A stretch of 64,000 bases of DNA from Bacteroidales bacterium (GCA_012729335.1 JAAYDJ010000028.1:1-64000), one strand, 5' to 3'; counted from the stretch's first letter, positions 8,783 through 18,322 are shown. The notes: a model not told the origin generated them from the letters alone. Numbers and translations are program-made.

Positions 8783-8790
8783 TATATTTG
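8783..8790 (+). promoter_or_regulatory. Candidate Bacteroidota -7 element for the pirin gene
   Basis: TATATTTG matches TAnnTTTG, about 56 bp before the pirin start and after the ssb terminator. No TTG is seen at the expected -33 distance, so the support is the -7 box and position only. Confidence 0.35.
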
Positions 8791-8846
8791 GGGGAACCCG
8801 GGAACGATGGGTCATTTCAGGCCCGGGGACCCGGGGTGTATGAGGT

Positions 8847-9875
8847 ATGGAAAGTAAAACAGTATCAGGCGTCAGGCCGCTGGGTTTTCTCTGGGAGACC
8901 CGGAATCCCTTCTTGTTTTGTGCACACCACAACGATGCCTACCCCCGTGGGGATGGGCGGTACGGCCCTGCAGCCTCCCTGGCGGGCCGCAATCTGGGCA
9001 ATGACTTCACCCTCAGGGAGGGATGGCGTATGTACCACGGCCACCCGGTTCCGGGATTTCCTGTGCACCCCCACCGGGGATTTGAAACGGTCACCATCGT
9101 CCTGAAAGGATTTGTGGACCACTCCGACTCCCATGGTTCGGCAGGGCGCTACGGAAACGGGGATGTCCAGTGGATGACGGCCGGCAGCGGACTTCAGCAC
9201 GCAGAGATGTTTCCCCTGCTCAGAACAGAAGAACCCAATCCGCTGGAGCTCTTCCAGGTATGGCTGAACCTTCCTGCTGCGCGCAAATTCTGCACCCCGT
9301 TCTATAAAATGCTCTGGGCGGAGGAGATTCCCGTGGTGACCACCCGTGATGCGCATAATCGGCAGAGCATGGTAAGGGTCATTGCCGGCACCTGGGCGGG
9401 GGTGACCGCGCCTGCGCCGGCACCCGACTCGTGGGCGGCAGATCCGGCCAACGGGGTGACCATCTGGCTGGTGACCATGGATCCCGGGGCCACCCTGACG
9501 CTCCCCGCGGCAGCCCCTAGGCTAACGCGAACCCTTTACTTCTATGAAGGGAGTAGCCTGACCGCCGGCACCACCCCCCTGCCCCGCTACCACCAGGCCG
9601 ACCTGGCCCCCGAGCGGGAGATCACCCTGGTCAACGGGGCCGGCGAAGGCCGCTTTCTGCTCCTTCAGGGCCGCCCCCTGGAAGAACCGGTGGTCCAGTA
9701 CGGCCCCTTCGTCATGAACAGCGAAAATGAAATCAGGGAAGCCTTCCGCGATTACCGGGCGACGGAATTCGGGGGATGGCCATGGGACGACCGGGGACCC
9801 GTTCATGGTCCCGAACTGCGGCGCTTCGCCTCTTACCCTGGAGGGGAGACCGTATTCCCGGGCCACGGAAACTAA
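8847..9875 (+). CDS. Pirin family bicupin protein
   Basis: 342 residues with two cupin domains. The N-terminal cupin carries the metal-binding signature HPHRGFETVT and, further on, GDVQWMTAGSGLQHAEMF, which supplies the remaining His and Glu ligands. The pirin C-terminal domain follows from about residue 190. Bacterial pirins include quercetin-2,3-dioxygenase-like enzymes and regulators of central metabolism, and the actual role cannot be told from sequence. It is monocistronic and convergent with the CAP-domain gene. Confidence 0.88.
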   Translation: MESKTVSGVRPLGFLWETRNPFLFCAHHNDAYPRGDGRYGPAASLAGRNLGNDFTLREGWRMYHGHPVPGFPVHPHRGFETVTIVLKGFVDHSDSHGSAGRYGNGDVQWMTAGSGLQHAEMFPLLRTEEPNPLELFQVWLNLPAARKFCTPFYKMLWAEEIPVVTTRDAHNRQSMVRVIAGTWAGVTAPAPAPDSWAADPANGVTIWLVTMDPGATLTLPAAAPRLTRTLYFYEGSSLTAGTTPLPRYHQADLAPEREITLVNGAGEGRFLLLQGRPLEEPVVQYGPFVMNSENEIREAFRDYRATEFGGWPWDDRGPVHGPELRRFASYPGGETVFPGHGN

Positions 9876-9952
9876 CCGTTGCCGCAACCCTTTCCTCCGC
9901 GCCATGCACGAGAGGAAACTCCCCACCGGAATTCAGGCTCCCCTGGTGCCTT

Positions 9953-10651
9953 TCAGGGTTTGAAACTGTGGGCGAAATCGATGACGCAGACGTTGCGCCA
10001 TCCGGGGTGTGTACCACAGGCTACTCCTACCAGGAGGTAATGTTCGCTGAGGAAATTCTTGCGATGGCCCCGCTTGGGGATGCCATCGTCGATGACCAGG
10101 TGAAGGACCACCGAGCGGGCATCGGGATCCCCGTAAAAGATATTTTCACCCATGGCTTTTTGCCAGGTCCCATGACGCCTGATGCGATCCTGGGCGGTGG
10201 AGCCGTCGGATCCCGTGTGCCCCGTCCGCCCCGTGGCCGACTGGTCCTTCATGTGATCACGAGAGGCTTTGGTCAGCCTTATGTCGGGCGAGAGCAAGGG
10301 GACCGGCGGTGCCTGCTTCAGTTCCCTGATGGCATCTTTCAACGCAGCTACCCCTTCCCGGGTAATGATGGGCACATCGCCGGGGTAGTTCAGTTTCTTG
10401 CCGTCATACTTATTCAGCAGGGGCTCCAGGTATTCCCGGGCATAGGACGGCGGATCGGAGCGCAGTTTGTTGATCTCTAAGATCACCGCCTTCTCATTGT
10501 CGGAGAGATAGGTCGCCCCGGCGGCAGTATTCAGGGCCATCTTGTCCCAGCTCTTTTCCGCCAGGGAACGCATGCCCGTGAAACACACCATCAGTACCAG
10601 ACCAACCCCGAAGAGTATTTTTTTTCTCACCATCTGCAATTTTCCCATCAC
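9953..10651 (-). CDS. Secreted CAP-domain (SCP/PR-1-like) protein
   Basis: 232 residues. A basic N-terminus and a hydrophobic stretch (KKILFGVGLVLMVCF) indicate a signal peptide or anchor. A Met at residue 7 (10633) is an equally good start. From about residue 50 the sequence is a CAP domain: LSDNEKAVILEINKLR as helix 1, then GHTGSDG, GENIFYGD, GIPKRGHRKNFL and a C-terminal VGVACGTHPG strand, which hold the His and Glu residues conserved in the CAP cavity. Bacterial CAP proteins are extracytoplasmic with poorly known function. It stands alone and is convergent with the pirin gene. Confidence 0.83.
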   Translation of the reverse strand: MMGKLQMVRKKILFGVGLVLMVCFTGMRSLAEKSWDKMALNTAAGATYLSDNEKAVILEINKLRSDPPSYAREYLEPLLNKYDGKKLNYPGDVPIITREGVAALKDAIRELKQAPPVPLLSPDIRLTKASRDHMKDQSATGRTGHTGSDGSTAQDRIRRHGTWQKAMGENIFYGDPDARSVVLHLVIDDGIPKRGHRKNFLSEHYLLVGVACGTHPGWRNVCVIDFAHSFKP

Positions 10652-10801
10652 TTATTATCGACTGATTCAAAAAAAGTGCCGTTCCTCCATTTCACGGCCT
10701 GCCTTGATGAAAAACGGAAAACATGCCGGCAAATTTTATGCGGATCAGAAAATTTCATCTGCCCGCCAGGATGGATTTAGCAGGAAGTGTGGACAGCTTT
10801 T

Positions 10802-11632
10802 TCAGGAATAGGCCTCGTTACGGTCGATGGTGGCCACCTGTACCAGCATGCGGGCGATTTCAGCGGTGACATGGCGGAAATACTTCTCTCCCTTTTCCCG
10901 GGTGGCTTTGCGGGGATCCCCCACTCCGGTATCGCGGGTGACCTGGCTCCATTGCCGCTCGGTCCAGGCCCATTTCTTCCGGCAGGCCTCGATGTTGATC
11001 TGCCGGGAGGCACCATCGCCTGCCTCTTCAAGGGGAAGTACCCATTCCGGATGGAGAAACAGCATTAAACTGGTTTCCATTTCGCCGGCATGATCGTCGG
11101 GTTCCTCAAAGAGATTTTCCGGAAGGGGAATCTGGTAGAAATTGGCCTGAAACAGCCACATATCGGGGTATTTCAGTCCGAGTTCCCGGAGCATCTGCCG
11201 GAAGTCATTGCCCCCATGGCTATTGAAAACCACCATCTTATAGATCCCGGAGCGGAGCAGGCTGGTGAGGACATCCTCCAGGATCTTCATTTGTGTGGAA
11301 GGATTGAGGTTGATGTCGAGCCTGATGTCGTGCTGACCGGTATTCACACCGAACGGGATGGGGGGCAGCACGATGATGCGGGCGCCTCCGGCGGCGGCGA
11401 GCCGGGCTGATTCGGCTGCAAGGGCCTCGGCTTCAAAAACATCGGTTCCATAGGGAAGATGATAGTTGTGGGCCTCGGTGGCTCCCCAGGGCAACACCGC
11501 CACATCATAATCGCTCACCTTCACGTTCTTCCAGTGGTTACGCGACAATACAACTGAACGCTCTCTGCCTGACATAAGCTTTTCTCTTAAAAATTCAATA
11601 GAAGCAGGCGGGAATCGCAGGCTCCGGGCCAT
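10802..11632 (-). CDS. Creatininase family amidohydrolase
   Basis: 276 residues of the creatininase/formamide hydrolase family, metal-dependent C-N hydrolases. The metal site is visible in WGATEAHNYHLPYGTD (Glu, His and Asp) and in the conserved NSHGGN. A further Glu lies in DDHAGEMETSL. The ORF-track start at 11632 is used. Met-20 (11575, MSGRERS) is also possible, since a -7 promoter element at 11649-11656 lies upstream of both. Substrates in the family include creatinine, mycofactocin precursors and FAPy-type compounds; the natural one here is unknown. It is divergent from the Gfo/Idh/MocA gene. Confidence 0.86.
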   Translation of the reverse strand: MARSLRFPPASIEFLREKLMSGRERSVVLSRNHWKNVKVSDYDVAVLPWGATEAHNYHLPYGTDVFEAEALAAESARLAAAGGARIIVLPPIPFGVNTGQHDIRLDINLNPSTQMKILEDVLTSLLRSGIYKMVVFNSHGGNDFRQMLRELGLKYPDMWLFQANFYQIPLPENLFEEPDDHAGEMETSLMLFLHPEWVLPLEEAGDGASRQINIEACRKKWAWTERQWSQVTRDTGVGDPRKATREKGEKYFRHVTAEIARMLVQVATIDRNEAYS

Positions 11633-11648
11633 TTCCTGCCGTACTGCC

Positions 11649-11656
11649 CAAAATTA
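11649..11656 (-). promoter_or_regulatory. Candidate -7 element for the creatininase gene
   Basis: CAAAATTA on the plus strand reads TAATTTTG on the minus strand, matching TAnnTTTG. It lies 17 bp upstream of the longest start. No clear -33 TTG. Confidence 0.35.
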
Positions 11657-11711
11657 CACTTTTCAGTCCGAATGTTTCCACTTTCCGGCTTTATCCTAAC
11701 CCCTATTTTCT

Positions 11712-11719
11712 TATTTTTG
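11712..11719 (+). promoter_or_regulatory. Candidate -7 element for the Gfo/Idh/MocA gene
   Basis: TATTTTTG matches TAnnTTTG, 16 bp before the ATG at 11736. It lies in the 103-bp divergent intergenic region that also holds the opposite-facing element at 11649-11656. No clear -33 TTG. Confidence 0.35.
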
Positions 11720-11735
11720 GAAAAACAAACATATC

Positions 11736-13055
11736 ATGATCATGAGTGACAGGAGAACATTTCTGAAGAATACGGCGCTGGCTACGGCAGGATTGGCGGC
11801 TTTTCCCACCATTGTCAGGGGAAGCGGTGTGGCGGCAAACGACAAGATAACGGTCGGGTTGATCGGATGCAAGGGACAAGGGTGGAGTAACCTCCAGGCG
11901 TTCCTTAAACAACCCGGAGTGGAGTGTGCCGCCCTCTGTGATGTCGACCGGAATGTCCTCATGGAGAGGGCCGCCGGGGTCGAAAAAATCACGGGGAAAA
12001 AACCCGCGCTTTACGGCGACTTCCGGAAGCTTCTGGAACAGAAGGATATCGATGCGGTTATCGTGGCCACGCCCGACCATTGGCACTGCATACCGATGGT
12101 CAACGCCTGTGAAGTTGGGAAGGATGTGTTTTGCGAGAAGCCCCTGGCCAACACCATTGAAGAGTGCAATGTGATGGTCAATGCCACGCAAAGGTACAAC
12201 AGGGTGGTCCAGGTCAACCAGTGGCAGCGGAGCGATCCCCACTGGAAGGATGCCGTGGAGTATGTCCACAGCGGCACCCTGGGGCGTGTGCGCTCGGTCC
12301 GTGCCTGGTCATACGTGGGCTGGAAGGGTTCTATCCCTGTGGTGCCCGACACACCGGTTCCCGAGGGAGTCGATTACGACATGTGGCTGGGGCCCGCTCC
12401 CAAACGCCCCTTTAACCAGAACAGGTTTCACTTCACCTTCCGCTGGTACTGGGATTACGCCGGCGGACTCATGACCGACTGGGGGGTGCACCTGCTCGAC
12501 TATGCCCTTTTCGGCATGAACCAGTATGTTCCCAAATCGGTGATGGCCACCGGCGGGAAATACGCCTACCCCGACGATGCCATGGAAACCCCCGACACCC
12601 TGATGGCCATGTATGACTTCGGGGATTTCGGGTTGCTGTGGGACCATACCATCGGTATTTATGGCGCCAACTACGGCAGGGGCCACGGCGTGGCTTTCAT
12701 CGGCGAATACGGTACCCTTGTGGTCGACCGCTCCGGCTGGGAAGTCCTCCCGGAAACCAGCAGCGTCAGCGCCAATAAAGATTTTGTGAAGGTTCCCCTG
12801 CAAAAATCGACAGGGCAGGGGCTGGAGCTTCATGTGAAGAATTTCCTGGAATGCATGAAAACCCGGGAGAAGCCCACCTGCGATATTGAAACCGGGGCCC
12901 ATATTGCCCGGATCGCCCACCTCGGGAACATCTCCTACCGTTTGGGGCGCAAGGTTTTCTGGGACCACGACCAGCAGAGGTTCATTAAAGACAAGAAAGC
13001 CGATGAGCTGGTGAAGGCACACTACCGGAAACCGTGGACCCTTCCCCGGGTATGA
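11736..13055 (+). CDS. Tat-exported Gfo/Idh/MocA family oxidoreductase
   Basis: 439 residues. The N-terminus has a twin-arginine signal (SDRRTFLKN followed by a hydrophobic ATAGLAAFPTI stretch), so the folded, cofactor-loaded enzyme is probably exported. The Rossmann domain follows (VGLIGCKGQG), then the family signature CEKPLANT with its Lys, and a C-terminal alpha/beta domain including WGVHLLDYA. Such proteins oxidise or reduce sugars or related compounds with NAD(P); exported members are common in Bacteroidota carbohydrate metabolism. Met at 11742 is an alternative start. Its stop overlaps the next start as ATGA, so the two are translationally coupled. Confidence 0.87.
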   Translation: MIMSDRRTFLKNTALATAGLAAFPTIVRGSGVAANDKITVGLIGCKGQGWSNLQAFLKQPGVECAALCDVDRNVLMERAAGVEKITGKKPALYGDFRKLLEQKDIDAVIVATPDHWHCIPMVNACEVGKDVFCEKPLANTIEECNVMVNATQRYNRVVQVNQWQRSDPHWKDAVEYVHSGTLGRVRSVRAWSYVGWKGSIPVVPDTPVPEGVDYDMWLGPAPKRPFNQNRFHFTFRWYWDYAGGLMTDWGVHLLDYALFGMNQYVPKSVMATGGKYAYPDDAMETPDTLMAMYDFGDFGLLWDHTIGIYGANYGRGHGVAFIGEYGTLVVDRSGWEVLPETSSVSANKDFVKVPLQKSTGQGLELHVKNFLECMKTREKPTCDIETGAHIARIAHLGNISYRLGRKVFWDHDQQRFIKDKKADELVKAHYRKPWTLPRV

Positions 13056-14155
13056 AGCAGATTCTGAAATACGCGGGCTATGTGTTGGCCGTGGCGGCCT
13101 TCGGATACATGGTATGGCGGTTTTCTTACATGATTGCCTGGATCCTGGCGGCGGCCGTCCTCTCCTTTGTGGGCCATCCCCTGGTGCACTTCTTCGACAG
13201 TCTCCGTATCCGCAAGCTGAAAATTCCCCATGCCGTGAGCGCTTTGCTCTCCCTGGGCCTCATCCTGCTGGTGATGCTGGGGCTCCTGGCCATTTTTGTG
13301 CCCCTGATCCTCAACCAGGCCAACACCATCGCCCAGATCGACATTAACCGGCTGGCGGCTAACCTTCAGGGCCCCCTCCAGTGGATTGACGAGCAACTCC
13401 ACGCCATGGGGGCCATTCCCGACGGGTTGACCATGCAACAGTTCCTGGTCCAGAAAGCCAAATCGGTCGTAAACCTGGGCAACGTCTCCGGGCTCCTTAA
13501 CAACATCTTCAGCGTGGCCGGAAATGCCTTCGTAGGCATCTTCTCCATCTTCTTCATCGCTTTCTTTTTCCTCAAGGATGAAAGCATGTTCGAGGAGATC
13601 CTCCTGCTTGTGGTTCCCGAAAAACACCACAAGGCCACCCTGCAGGTGGTTGCCGACTCCAAAAACCTGCTGATGCGCTATTTTGTGGGGATCATGGGGG
13701 AAATCCTGGGCGTTATGGGGCTGATTACTCTGGGACTATATCTCTTCGGCATAAAGAACGCCTTGCTGATCGGGTTCTTCGGGGCCATCATGAACATTAT
13801 TCCCTACCTGGGGCCGGTGATCGGGACGCTCATCGGGGTTACCCTGGGGATAACGGCCACCCTGGCGGGCGGAGCCTTCGACCAGCTCCTTCCCATTGTG
13901 CTTAAGATACTGGGAGTTTTCCTGGTGGCCAACTTCATCGACAACAACATCCTGATCCCGGTCATCTATTCGAAAAGCGTGAAATCACACCCGCTGGAGA
14001 TCTATTTTGTGATCATCATCGGGGGGAGCCTGGCCGGATTGCCGGGAATGATCCTGGCCGTTCCGGTGTATACCGTGTTGCGTGTGATCGCCAAAGAGTT
14101 TTTCCAGAATTTCAGGATCGTTAAAAAACTCACAGCGGCGATGAAAGAAGAGTAA
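13052..14155 (+). CDS. AI-2E family membrane transporter (PerM/YdiK-like)
   Basis: About 367 residues from the ATG at 13052, which overlaps the upstream TGA as ATGA. The ORF-track start (13034) lies inside the previous gene and is less likely. About eight hydrophobic segments are visible: two near the N-terminus (residues 10-45), one at about 65-90, then after a soluble stretch a block of segments with LGPVIGTLIGVTLG and the C-terminal GGSLAGLPGMILAVPVY, which are typical of the family. Proposed substrates range from AI-2 to ions, and nothing here decides. Coupling to a Tat-exported oxidoreductase is unexplained. Confidence 0.85.
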   Translation: MKQILKYAGYVLAVAAFGYMVWRFSYMIAWILAAAVLSFVGHPLVHFFDSLRIRKLKIPHAVSALLSLGLILLVMLGLLAIFVPLILNQANTIAQIDINRLAANLQGPLQWIDEQLHAMGAIPDGLTMQQFLVQKAKSVVNLGNVSGLLNNIFSVAGNAFVGIFSIFFIAFFFLKDESMFEEILLLVVPEKHHKATLQVVADSKNLLMRYFVGIMGEILGVMGLITLGLYLFGIKNALLIGFFGAIMNIIPYLGPVIGTLIGVTLGITATLAGGAFDQLLPIVLKILGVFLVANFIDNNILIPVIYSKSVKSHPLEIYFVIIIGGSLAGLPGMILAVPVYTVLRVIAKEFFQNFRIVKKLTAAMKEE

Positions 14156-14279
14156 ACGGGCCCTCACCCAGCCCCGGGGCAGCCAAAAAAGTATTGGATT
14201 ATAAAAAAGGCAGCAGCTCCAGAACAACTATATTCTCATATTCTGACCTTCTAAACTCTGACCTTCTGAAATTCCTGCA

Positions 14280-15113
14280 CTACCAGGATCCTCCGGCGCC
14301 GCCGCCACCGAAGCTTCCGCCACCGAATCCGCCAAAACCGCCGCCCCCGCCGAAGCCTCCTCCGCCTCCGAATCCTCCGCCAAAGCCCCCGCGGCCTGAG
14401 GAGAAATCGGACCAGGAGCCGCCGCGTCTGCCGGCATTCATGGCTCCCAGCCAAATCCAGAAGGGCAGGTTTCGGCTTCCCGTATTGAAGGATTTTTTAT
14501 TGCCCCCCTTCATCATGGCGATGACCAGCAGGATGATGATCAGGAGCACGATGACCGATCCGGTGCCAGTCCCTGTTTGGTCCTCGCCGCCGGTATACTG
14601 TTGGGCGGTAAACTCACCCCGGGCCAGGCCCATGATCACCCTGGTGCCGGCTTTGATCCCCCCGAAATAATCCTCCTCACGGAAGCGGGGGATCATTTCC
14701 TGGTCGATGATCCGGCCATTGGCCACGGCATCAGGGATCACCCCCTCGAGGCCATAGCCCACCGAAATGTATACTTCACCCCTTTCCGAAGGGGTTTTGG
14801 GCTTCACCAGAACCACAATCCCGTTGTTTTTACCCTGACGGCCCACGCCCCACGATTCGCCGATCCGGTAAGCCATATCTGCGGGGTCATACCCCCCGAG
14901 ATCGGGAAGGATGACCACGGCCACCTGGGTGGAGGTCTCCTGATCAAAGCGAACCAGTGAATCTTCGAGTTCCTGTGCCTGGGCGGGCGTGAGGATCCCG
15001 GCCAGGTCATTGACCAGGCGGGGAGGCACCGGCCGCTCCGGTACTTTGGCCAGCGCAGCCAAAGGCAGCAACAGGGCAAGCCATACCAGGTATTGTGTCC
15101 AGCTTCTGTTCAT
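14280..15113 (-). CDS. TPM-domain protein with Gly-rich C-terminus (YgcG-like)
   Basis: 277 residues. A signal peptide (WLALLLPLAALA) leads into a TPM domain (about residues 30-165, with LVNDLAGILTPAQ, YRIGESWGVG and VGYGLEGVIPD), then a transmembrane helix (SVIVLLIIILLVIAMM), and a tail rich in Gly and Phe (repeats of GGGFGG). The TPM fold occurs in photosystem II repair protein TLP18.3/Psb32. YgcG-type proteins sit in bacterial envelopes with unclear function. It starts 3 bp after a second TPM gene and near lemA, a combination often seen in Bacteroidota. The Gly-rich end generates the Pro-rich antisense ORF at 14194-14670. Confidence 0.87.
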   Translation of the reverse strand: MNRSWTQYLVWLALLLPLAALAKVPERPVPPRLVNDLAGILTPAQAQELEDSLVRFDQETSTQVAVVILPDLGGYDPADMAYRIGESWGVGRQGKNNGIVVLVKPKTPSERGEVYISVGYGLEGVIPDAVANGRIIDQEMIPRFREEDYFGGIKAGTRVIMGLARGEFTAQQYTGGEDQTGTGTGSVIVLLIIILLVIAMMKGGNKKSFNTGSRNLPFWIWLGAMNAGRRGGSWSDFSSGRGGFGGGFGGGGGFGGGGGFGGFGGGSFGGGGAGGSW

Positions 15114-15116
15114 CGT

Positions 15117-15560
15117 CTATTCTTTATCTCCGTAGGAAATCTCATTGGTGAGCTCATTCACGTCATCGGCACGGCGGGGAAAATGGTCACTCAGCTGCTC
15201 CCCGGCCATCCTGATTCCCTCCATCAGTCCTTCCGTGATCTTCTCCTGCCGGAAATGATCCAGGACCACAGAACGGATCTGGTTCCAGAAATCTTCAGGA
15301 ACCACTGCGTTGATGCCGGCGTCGCCGATGACCACGAATTTGTGATCGCCGACAGCCACGTAAAAGAGCACCCCATTGCGTTCACGGGTTTTGTGCATCT
15401 CCAGATGCGTGAAGATATCGACCGCCCGGTCAAAGAGATTCTTCTTGCAGTGTTCTTCGATGTGCACCCTGATCTCGCCCGAGGTCTCCATCTCTGCCAC
15501 CTCGATGGCCCGTCTGATTCCGGCTTTCTTCTCCTCCGTGAACGATTCCCAGAAGTTCAT
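15117..15560 (-). CDS. Small TPM-domain protein
   Basis: 147 residues with a lone TPM domain and no signal peptide or membrane helix. Segments GEIRVHIEEHCKKN, ERNGVLFYVAVGDHKFVVIGD and the C-terminal helix are typical of the cytoplasmic-looking TPM partner found between lemA and the larger TPM protein. It lies 6 bp from lemA and 3 bp from the longer TPM gene, so the three form one operon. The function is unknown. Confidence 0.85.
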   Translation of the reverse strand: MNFWESFTEEKKAGIRRAIEVAEMETSGEIRVHIEEHCKKNLFDRAVDIFTHLEMHKTRERNGVLFYVAVGDHKFVVIGDAGINAVVPEDFWNQIRSVVLDHFRQEKITEGLMEGIRMAGEQLSDHFPRRADDVNELTNEISYGDKE

Positions 15561-15566
15561 AGCTTA

Positions 15567-16151
15567 TTAAAATTTCACTTCAGGGGCCTTTTCGGCGCCC
15601 GTTTGCGCTTCAAAATAGGCTTTCTTGCCGAAGCCGAAAATCTTTGCCGTGATCAGTTCAGGGAAACGCCTGATATAGGCATTATAAGCCATGGTCGTTT
15701 CGTTGAACTTCATTCTTTCGACGGTTATTCTGTTTTCGGTACCCTCCAGCTGGGCCTGCAAATCAAGGAAGTTCTGGTTGGCCTTCAGATCGGGGTACTG
15801 CTCGACCACCACCATAAGGCGGCTGAGGGCCGAGGAGAGTCCCTGCTGGGCTTCCTGGAACTGCGCGATGGCCTCGGGCGTCAGGTTGGCAGGATCCACC
15901 TTCATGGAGGTAGCCTGTGAACGGGCTTCAATAACCCCGGTCAGGGTTTCCTGCTCATGCTCGGCATAACCTTTGACGGTCTCCACCAAATTGGGAATCA
16001 GATCGGCCCGGCGCTGGTAAACATTTTCAACCTGGGCCCAGGCGGCACCCACCGCTTCATCCATTGAAACCATCTTGTTGTATCCGCACCCCGAAAAAAG
16101 AAATCCGGTGACCACTGCGGCAAGGATGAATACACTTTTTCTCATGTTCAT
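15567..16151 (-). CDS. LemA family lipoprotein
   Basis: 194 residues. The N-terminus is a lipoprotein signal ending in the lipobox LFSGC. The mature part is the helical LemA domain, with the conserved WAQVENVYQRRADLIPNLVETVKGYA segment broken into long antiparallel helices and RFPELITAKIFGF near the end. It is the first gene of the lemA-TPM-TPM operon. LemA proteins are membrane-associated and of unknown biochemical role. Confidence 0.9.
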   Translation of the reverse strand: MNMRKSVFILAAVVTGFLFSGCGYNKMVSMDEAVGAAWAQVENVYQRRADLIPNLVETVKGYAEHEQETLTGVIEARSQATSMKVDPANLTPEAIAQFQEAQQGLSSALSRLMVVVEQYPDLKANQNFLDLQAQLEGTENRITVERMKFNETTMAYNAYIRRFPELITAKIFGFGKKAYFEAQTGAEKAPEVKF

Positions 16152-16249
16152 ATAATTTTATTCAAAATTGAGCTTCGAATGTTAAAAATCATCGAAAATA
16201 TCGGAGAAACCCCCTAATTTGCCGCTAAATTACATATTTCGGCAGACAA

Positions 16250-18250
16250 ATGGAGAGGACGATGTCAAAGGAGGAGTTCAGTGCGGCTATCAGGGAAGGG
16301 CTGCCGCGGGAGCTTCCCGGAGCGGCGGTGTATGCGCCGGGAGTGAACCATGCCCCTATCAGGAGGGATGTGTTGTCTGATGAGGAGAAACGGCTGGCGG
16401 TGAGGAATGCCCTGCGCTATTTCCCGGCAGCGTTTCACCCTGTATTGGCTCCGGAATTCAGGGAAGAACTCCGCAAATACGGAAGGATCTACATGTACCG
16501 TTTCAGGCCCCGGTATGCCATGAAAGCCCGGCCCATCGGCGAATACCCGGCCCGGACGCCCCAGGCGGCAGCCATTATGCTCATGATCCAGAACAACCTG
16601 GATCCTGCCGTGGCCCAGCACCCCCATGAGCTGATCACCTATGGCGGGAATGGCGCGGTCTTCCAGAACTGGGCGCAGTACCTGCTGACCATGCGATATC
16701 TCTCGGAGATGACCGAAGAGCAGACCCTGGTGATCTATTCGGGGCATCCCCTGGGACTATTCCCCTCCCACCGGGAGGCGCCCCGCGTAGTGGTCACCAA
16801 CGGCATGATGATCCCCCATTACAGTACCCGCGACGATTATGAACGATTCAACGCCCTGGGGGTCACCCAATACGGGCAGATGACCGCAGGCTCATACATG
16901 TATATAGGTCCACAGGGAATCGTTCATGGCACCACCATCACGCTGATGAATGCGGCGCGTCTCCATGCCGGTGGGGAGAGCCGCGGGAAGATTTTCGTCA
17001 CCTCGGGACTCGGGGGCATGTCGGGGGCGCAGCCCAAGGCGGCCGTCATCGCCGGCATGGTGTCGGTCACCGCGGAGATCAATCCCCTTGCCGTGAAAAC
17101 CAGAAAGGATCAGGGATGGGTCGACGAAGTGCACACCACCCTGGAGGGTGTCATCGGGAGAATGCTGGAAGCTTCGGCCGGCGGAGAAACGGTTTCTCTG
17201 GCATACCTGGGGAATGTCGTCGACCTCTGGGAAGAACTCGCCCGCCGCGACATCAGGGTGGACCTGGGGTCCGACCAGACTTCCCTGCACAATCCCTTTG
17301 GGGGGGGGTACTACCCTGTGGGGCTCACCCTGGAGGAAGCCAACCAGATGATGGCCGCCGATCCTGCGCTTTTCAGGGAAAAAGTGGAGGCTTCGCTGCG
17401 GCGCCACGTGGCCGCCATTCACATCATGACCGCCCGGGGCATGTACTTCTGGGACTATGGCAACGCCTTTCTGCTGGAGGCGGGGCGTGCCGGAGCCGAC
17501 GTCTTCACCCCCGGCGGGGGATTCAAATATCCCTCCTATGTACAGGACATCATGGGGCCCCTCTTCTTCGACTACGGCTTCGGGCCTTTCAGGTGGGTAT
17601 GCACCTCAGGCGCCCCTGCCGACCTGGAAACCACCGACCATCTGGCGGCGCAGGTTCTCGGGGAGCTTCTCCCGCGTTCCCCGGAAGAGATCCGTCCCCA
17701 GATGGAAGACAACATCAGATGGATTCGCGAAGCGGGGCGCAATAAGCTGGTAGTGGGTTCCCAGGCGCGTATCCTGTATGCCGATGCGGAAGGGCGGATC
17801 GCCATAGCCACGGCTTTCAACCGGGCCATTGCCGAAGGGCTGATCAGTGCGCCCATCGTTTTGGGGCGTGACCACCACGATGTTTCCGGTACCGACAGTC
17901 CCTGGCGCGAAACCAGCAACATCCGCGACGGATCGCAGTTCACGGCCGACATGGCTGTCCAGAACTTCGCCGGCGACAGCTTCCGGGGCGCCACCTGGGT
18001 ATCGTTGCACAACGGCGGGGGCACCGGCTGGGGAGAAGCCATTAACGGCGGCTTCGGGATGGTCATCGACGGCTCTGCAGATGCCGGCCACCGCCTGCAG
18101 AGCATGCTCCACTGGGATGTAAATAACGGCATCGCACGCCGCAGCTGGGCCCTGAATCCTCCCGCCTTGCGCACCATCCAAAGGGCCATGGAACAGAACC
18201 CCCTCCTCCGGATCACCCTGCCCCATGAACCGGAGGAGAAATGGCTCTGA
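16250..18250 (+). CDS. hutU: Urocanate hydratase, long form
   Basis: Adds water to urocanate to give imidazolonepropionate in histidine breakdown, using tightly bound NAD as electrophile. It has 666 residues, about 100 longer than the E. coli-type enzyme and similar to long bacterial and eukaryotic forms. Diagnostic segments are TYGGNGAVFQNW, YSGHPLGLFPSH, TAGSYMYIGPQGIVHGTT, the NAD loop SGLGGMSGAQPKA, DQTSLHNPFGGGYYP and the C-terminal SLHNGGGTGWGEA. Met-5 (16262) is an alternative start. No other hut gene is adjacent. The window therefore holds both histidine synthesis and one degradation gene, about 8 kb apart. Confidence 0.93.
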   Translation: MERTMSKEEFSAAIREGLPRELPGAAVYAPGVNHAPIRRDVLSDEEKRLAVRNALRYFPAAFHPVLAPEFREELRKYGRIYMYRFRPRYAMKARPIGEYPARTPQAAAIMLMIQNNLDPAVAQHPHELITYGGNGAVFQNWAQYLLTMRYLSEMTEEQTLVIYSGHPLGLFPSHREAPRVVVTNGMMIPHYSTRDDYERFNALGVTQYGQMTAGSYMYIGPQGIVHGTTITLMNAARLHAGGESRGKIFVTSGLGGMSGAQPKAAVIAGMVSVTAEINPLAVKTRKDQGWVDEVHTTLEGVIGRMLEASAGGETVSLAYLGNVVDLWEELARRDIRVDLGSDQTSLHNPFGGGYYPVGLTLEEANQMMAADPALFREKVEASLRRHVAAIHIMTARGMYFWDYGNAFLLEAGRAGADVFTPGGGFKYPSYVQDIMGPLFFDYGFGPFRWVCTSGAPADLETTDHLAAQVLGELLPRSPEEIRPQMEDNIRWIREAGRNKLVVGSQARILYADAEGRIAIATAFNRAIAEGLISAPIVLGRDHHDVSGTDSPWRETSNIRDGSQFTADMAVQNFAGDSFRGATWVSLHNGGGTGWGEAINGGFGMVIDGSADAGHRLQSMLHWDVNNGIARRSWALNPPALRTIQRAMEQNPLLRITLPHEPEEKWL

Positions 18251-18314
18251 CTGGACCAGAACTTTCCGCACCGGGACAAAAAAAAGTCAGATGACAATTT
18301 GATCTATCTTTTGT

Positions 18315-18322
18315 TAACTTTG
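18315..18322 (+). promoter_or_regulatory. Candidate -7 element for the isochorismatase-fold gene
   Basis: TAACTTTG is an exact TAnnTTTG match about 30 bp before the chosen start at 18353. It supports that start over the ORF-track start at 18299, which lies upstream of the element. Confidence 0.45.

Noticed and set aside
14194-14670. Pro-rich plus-strand ORF of 158 codons
   Set aside because: Antisense of the Gly-rich tail of the TPM protein.
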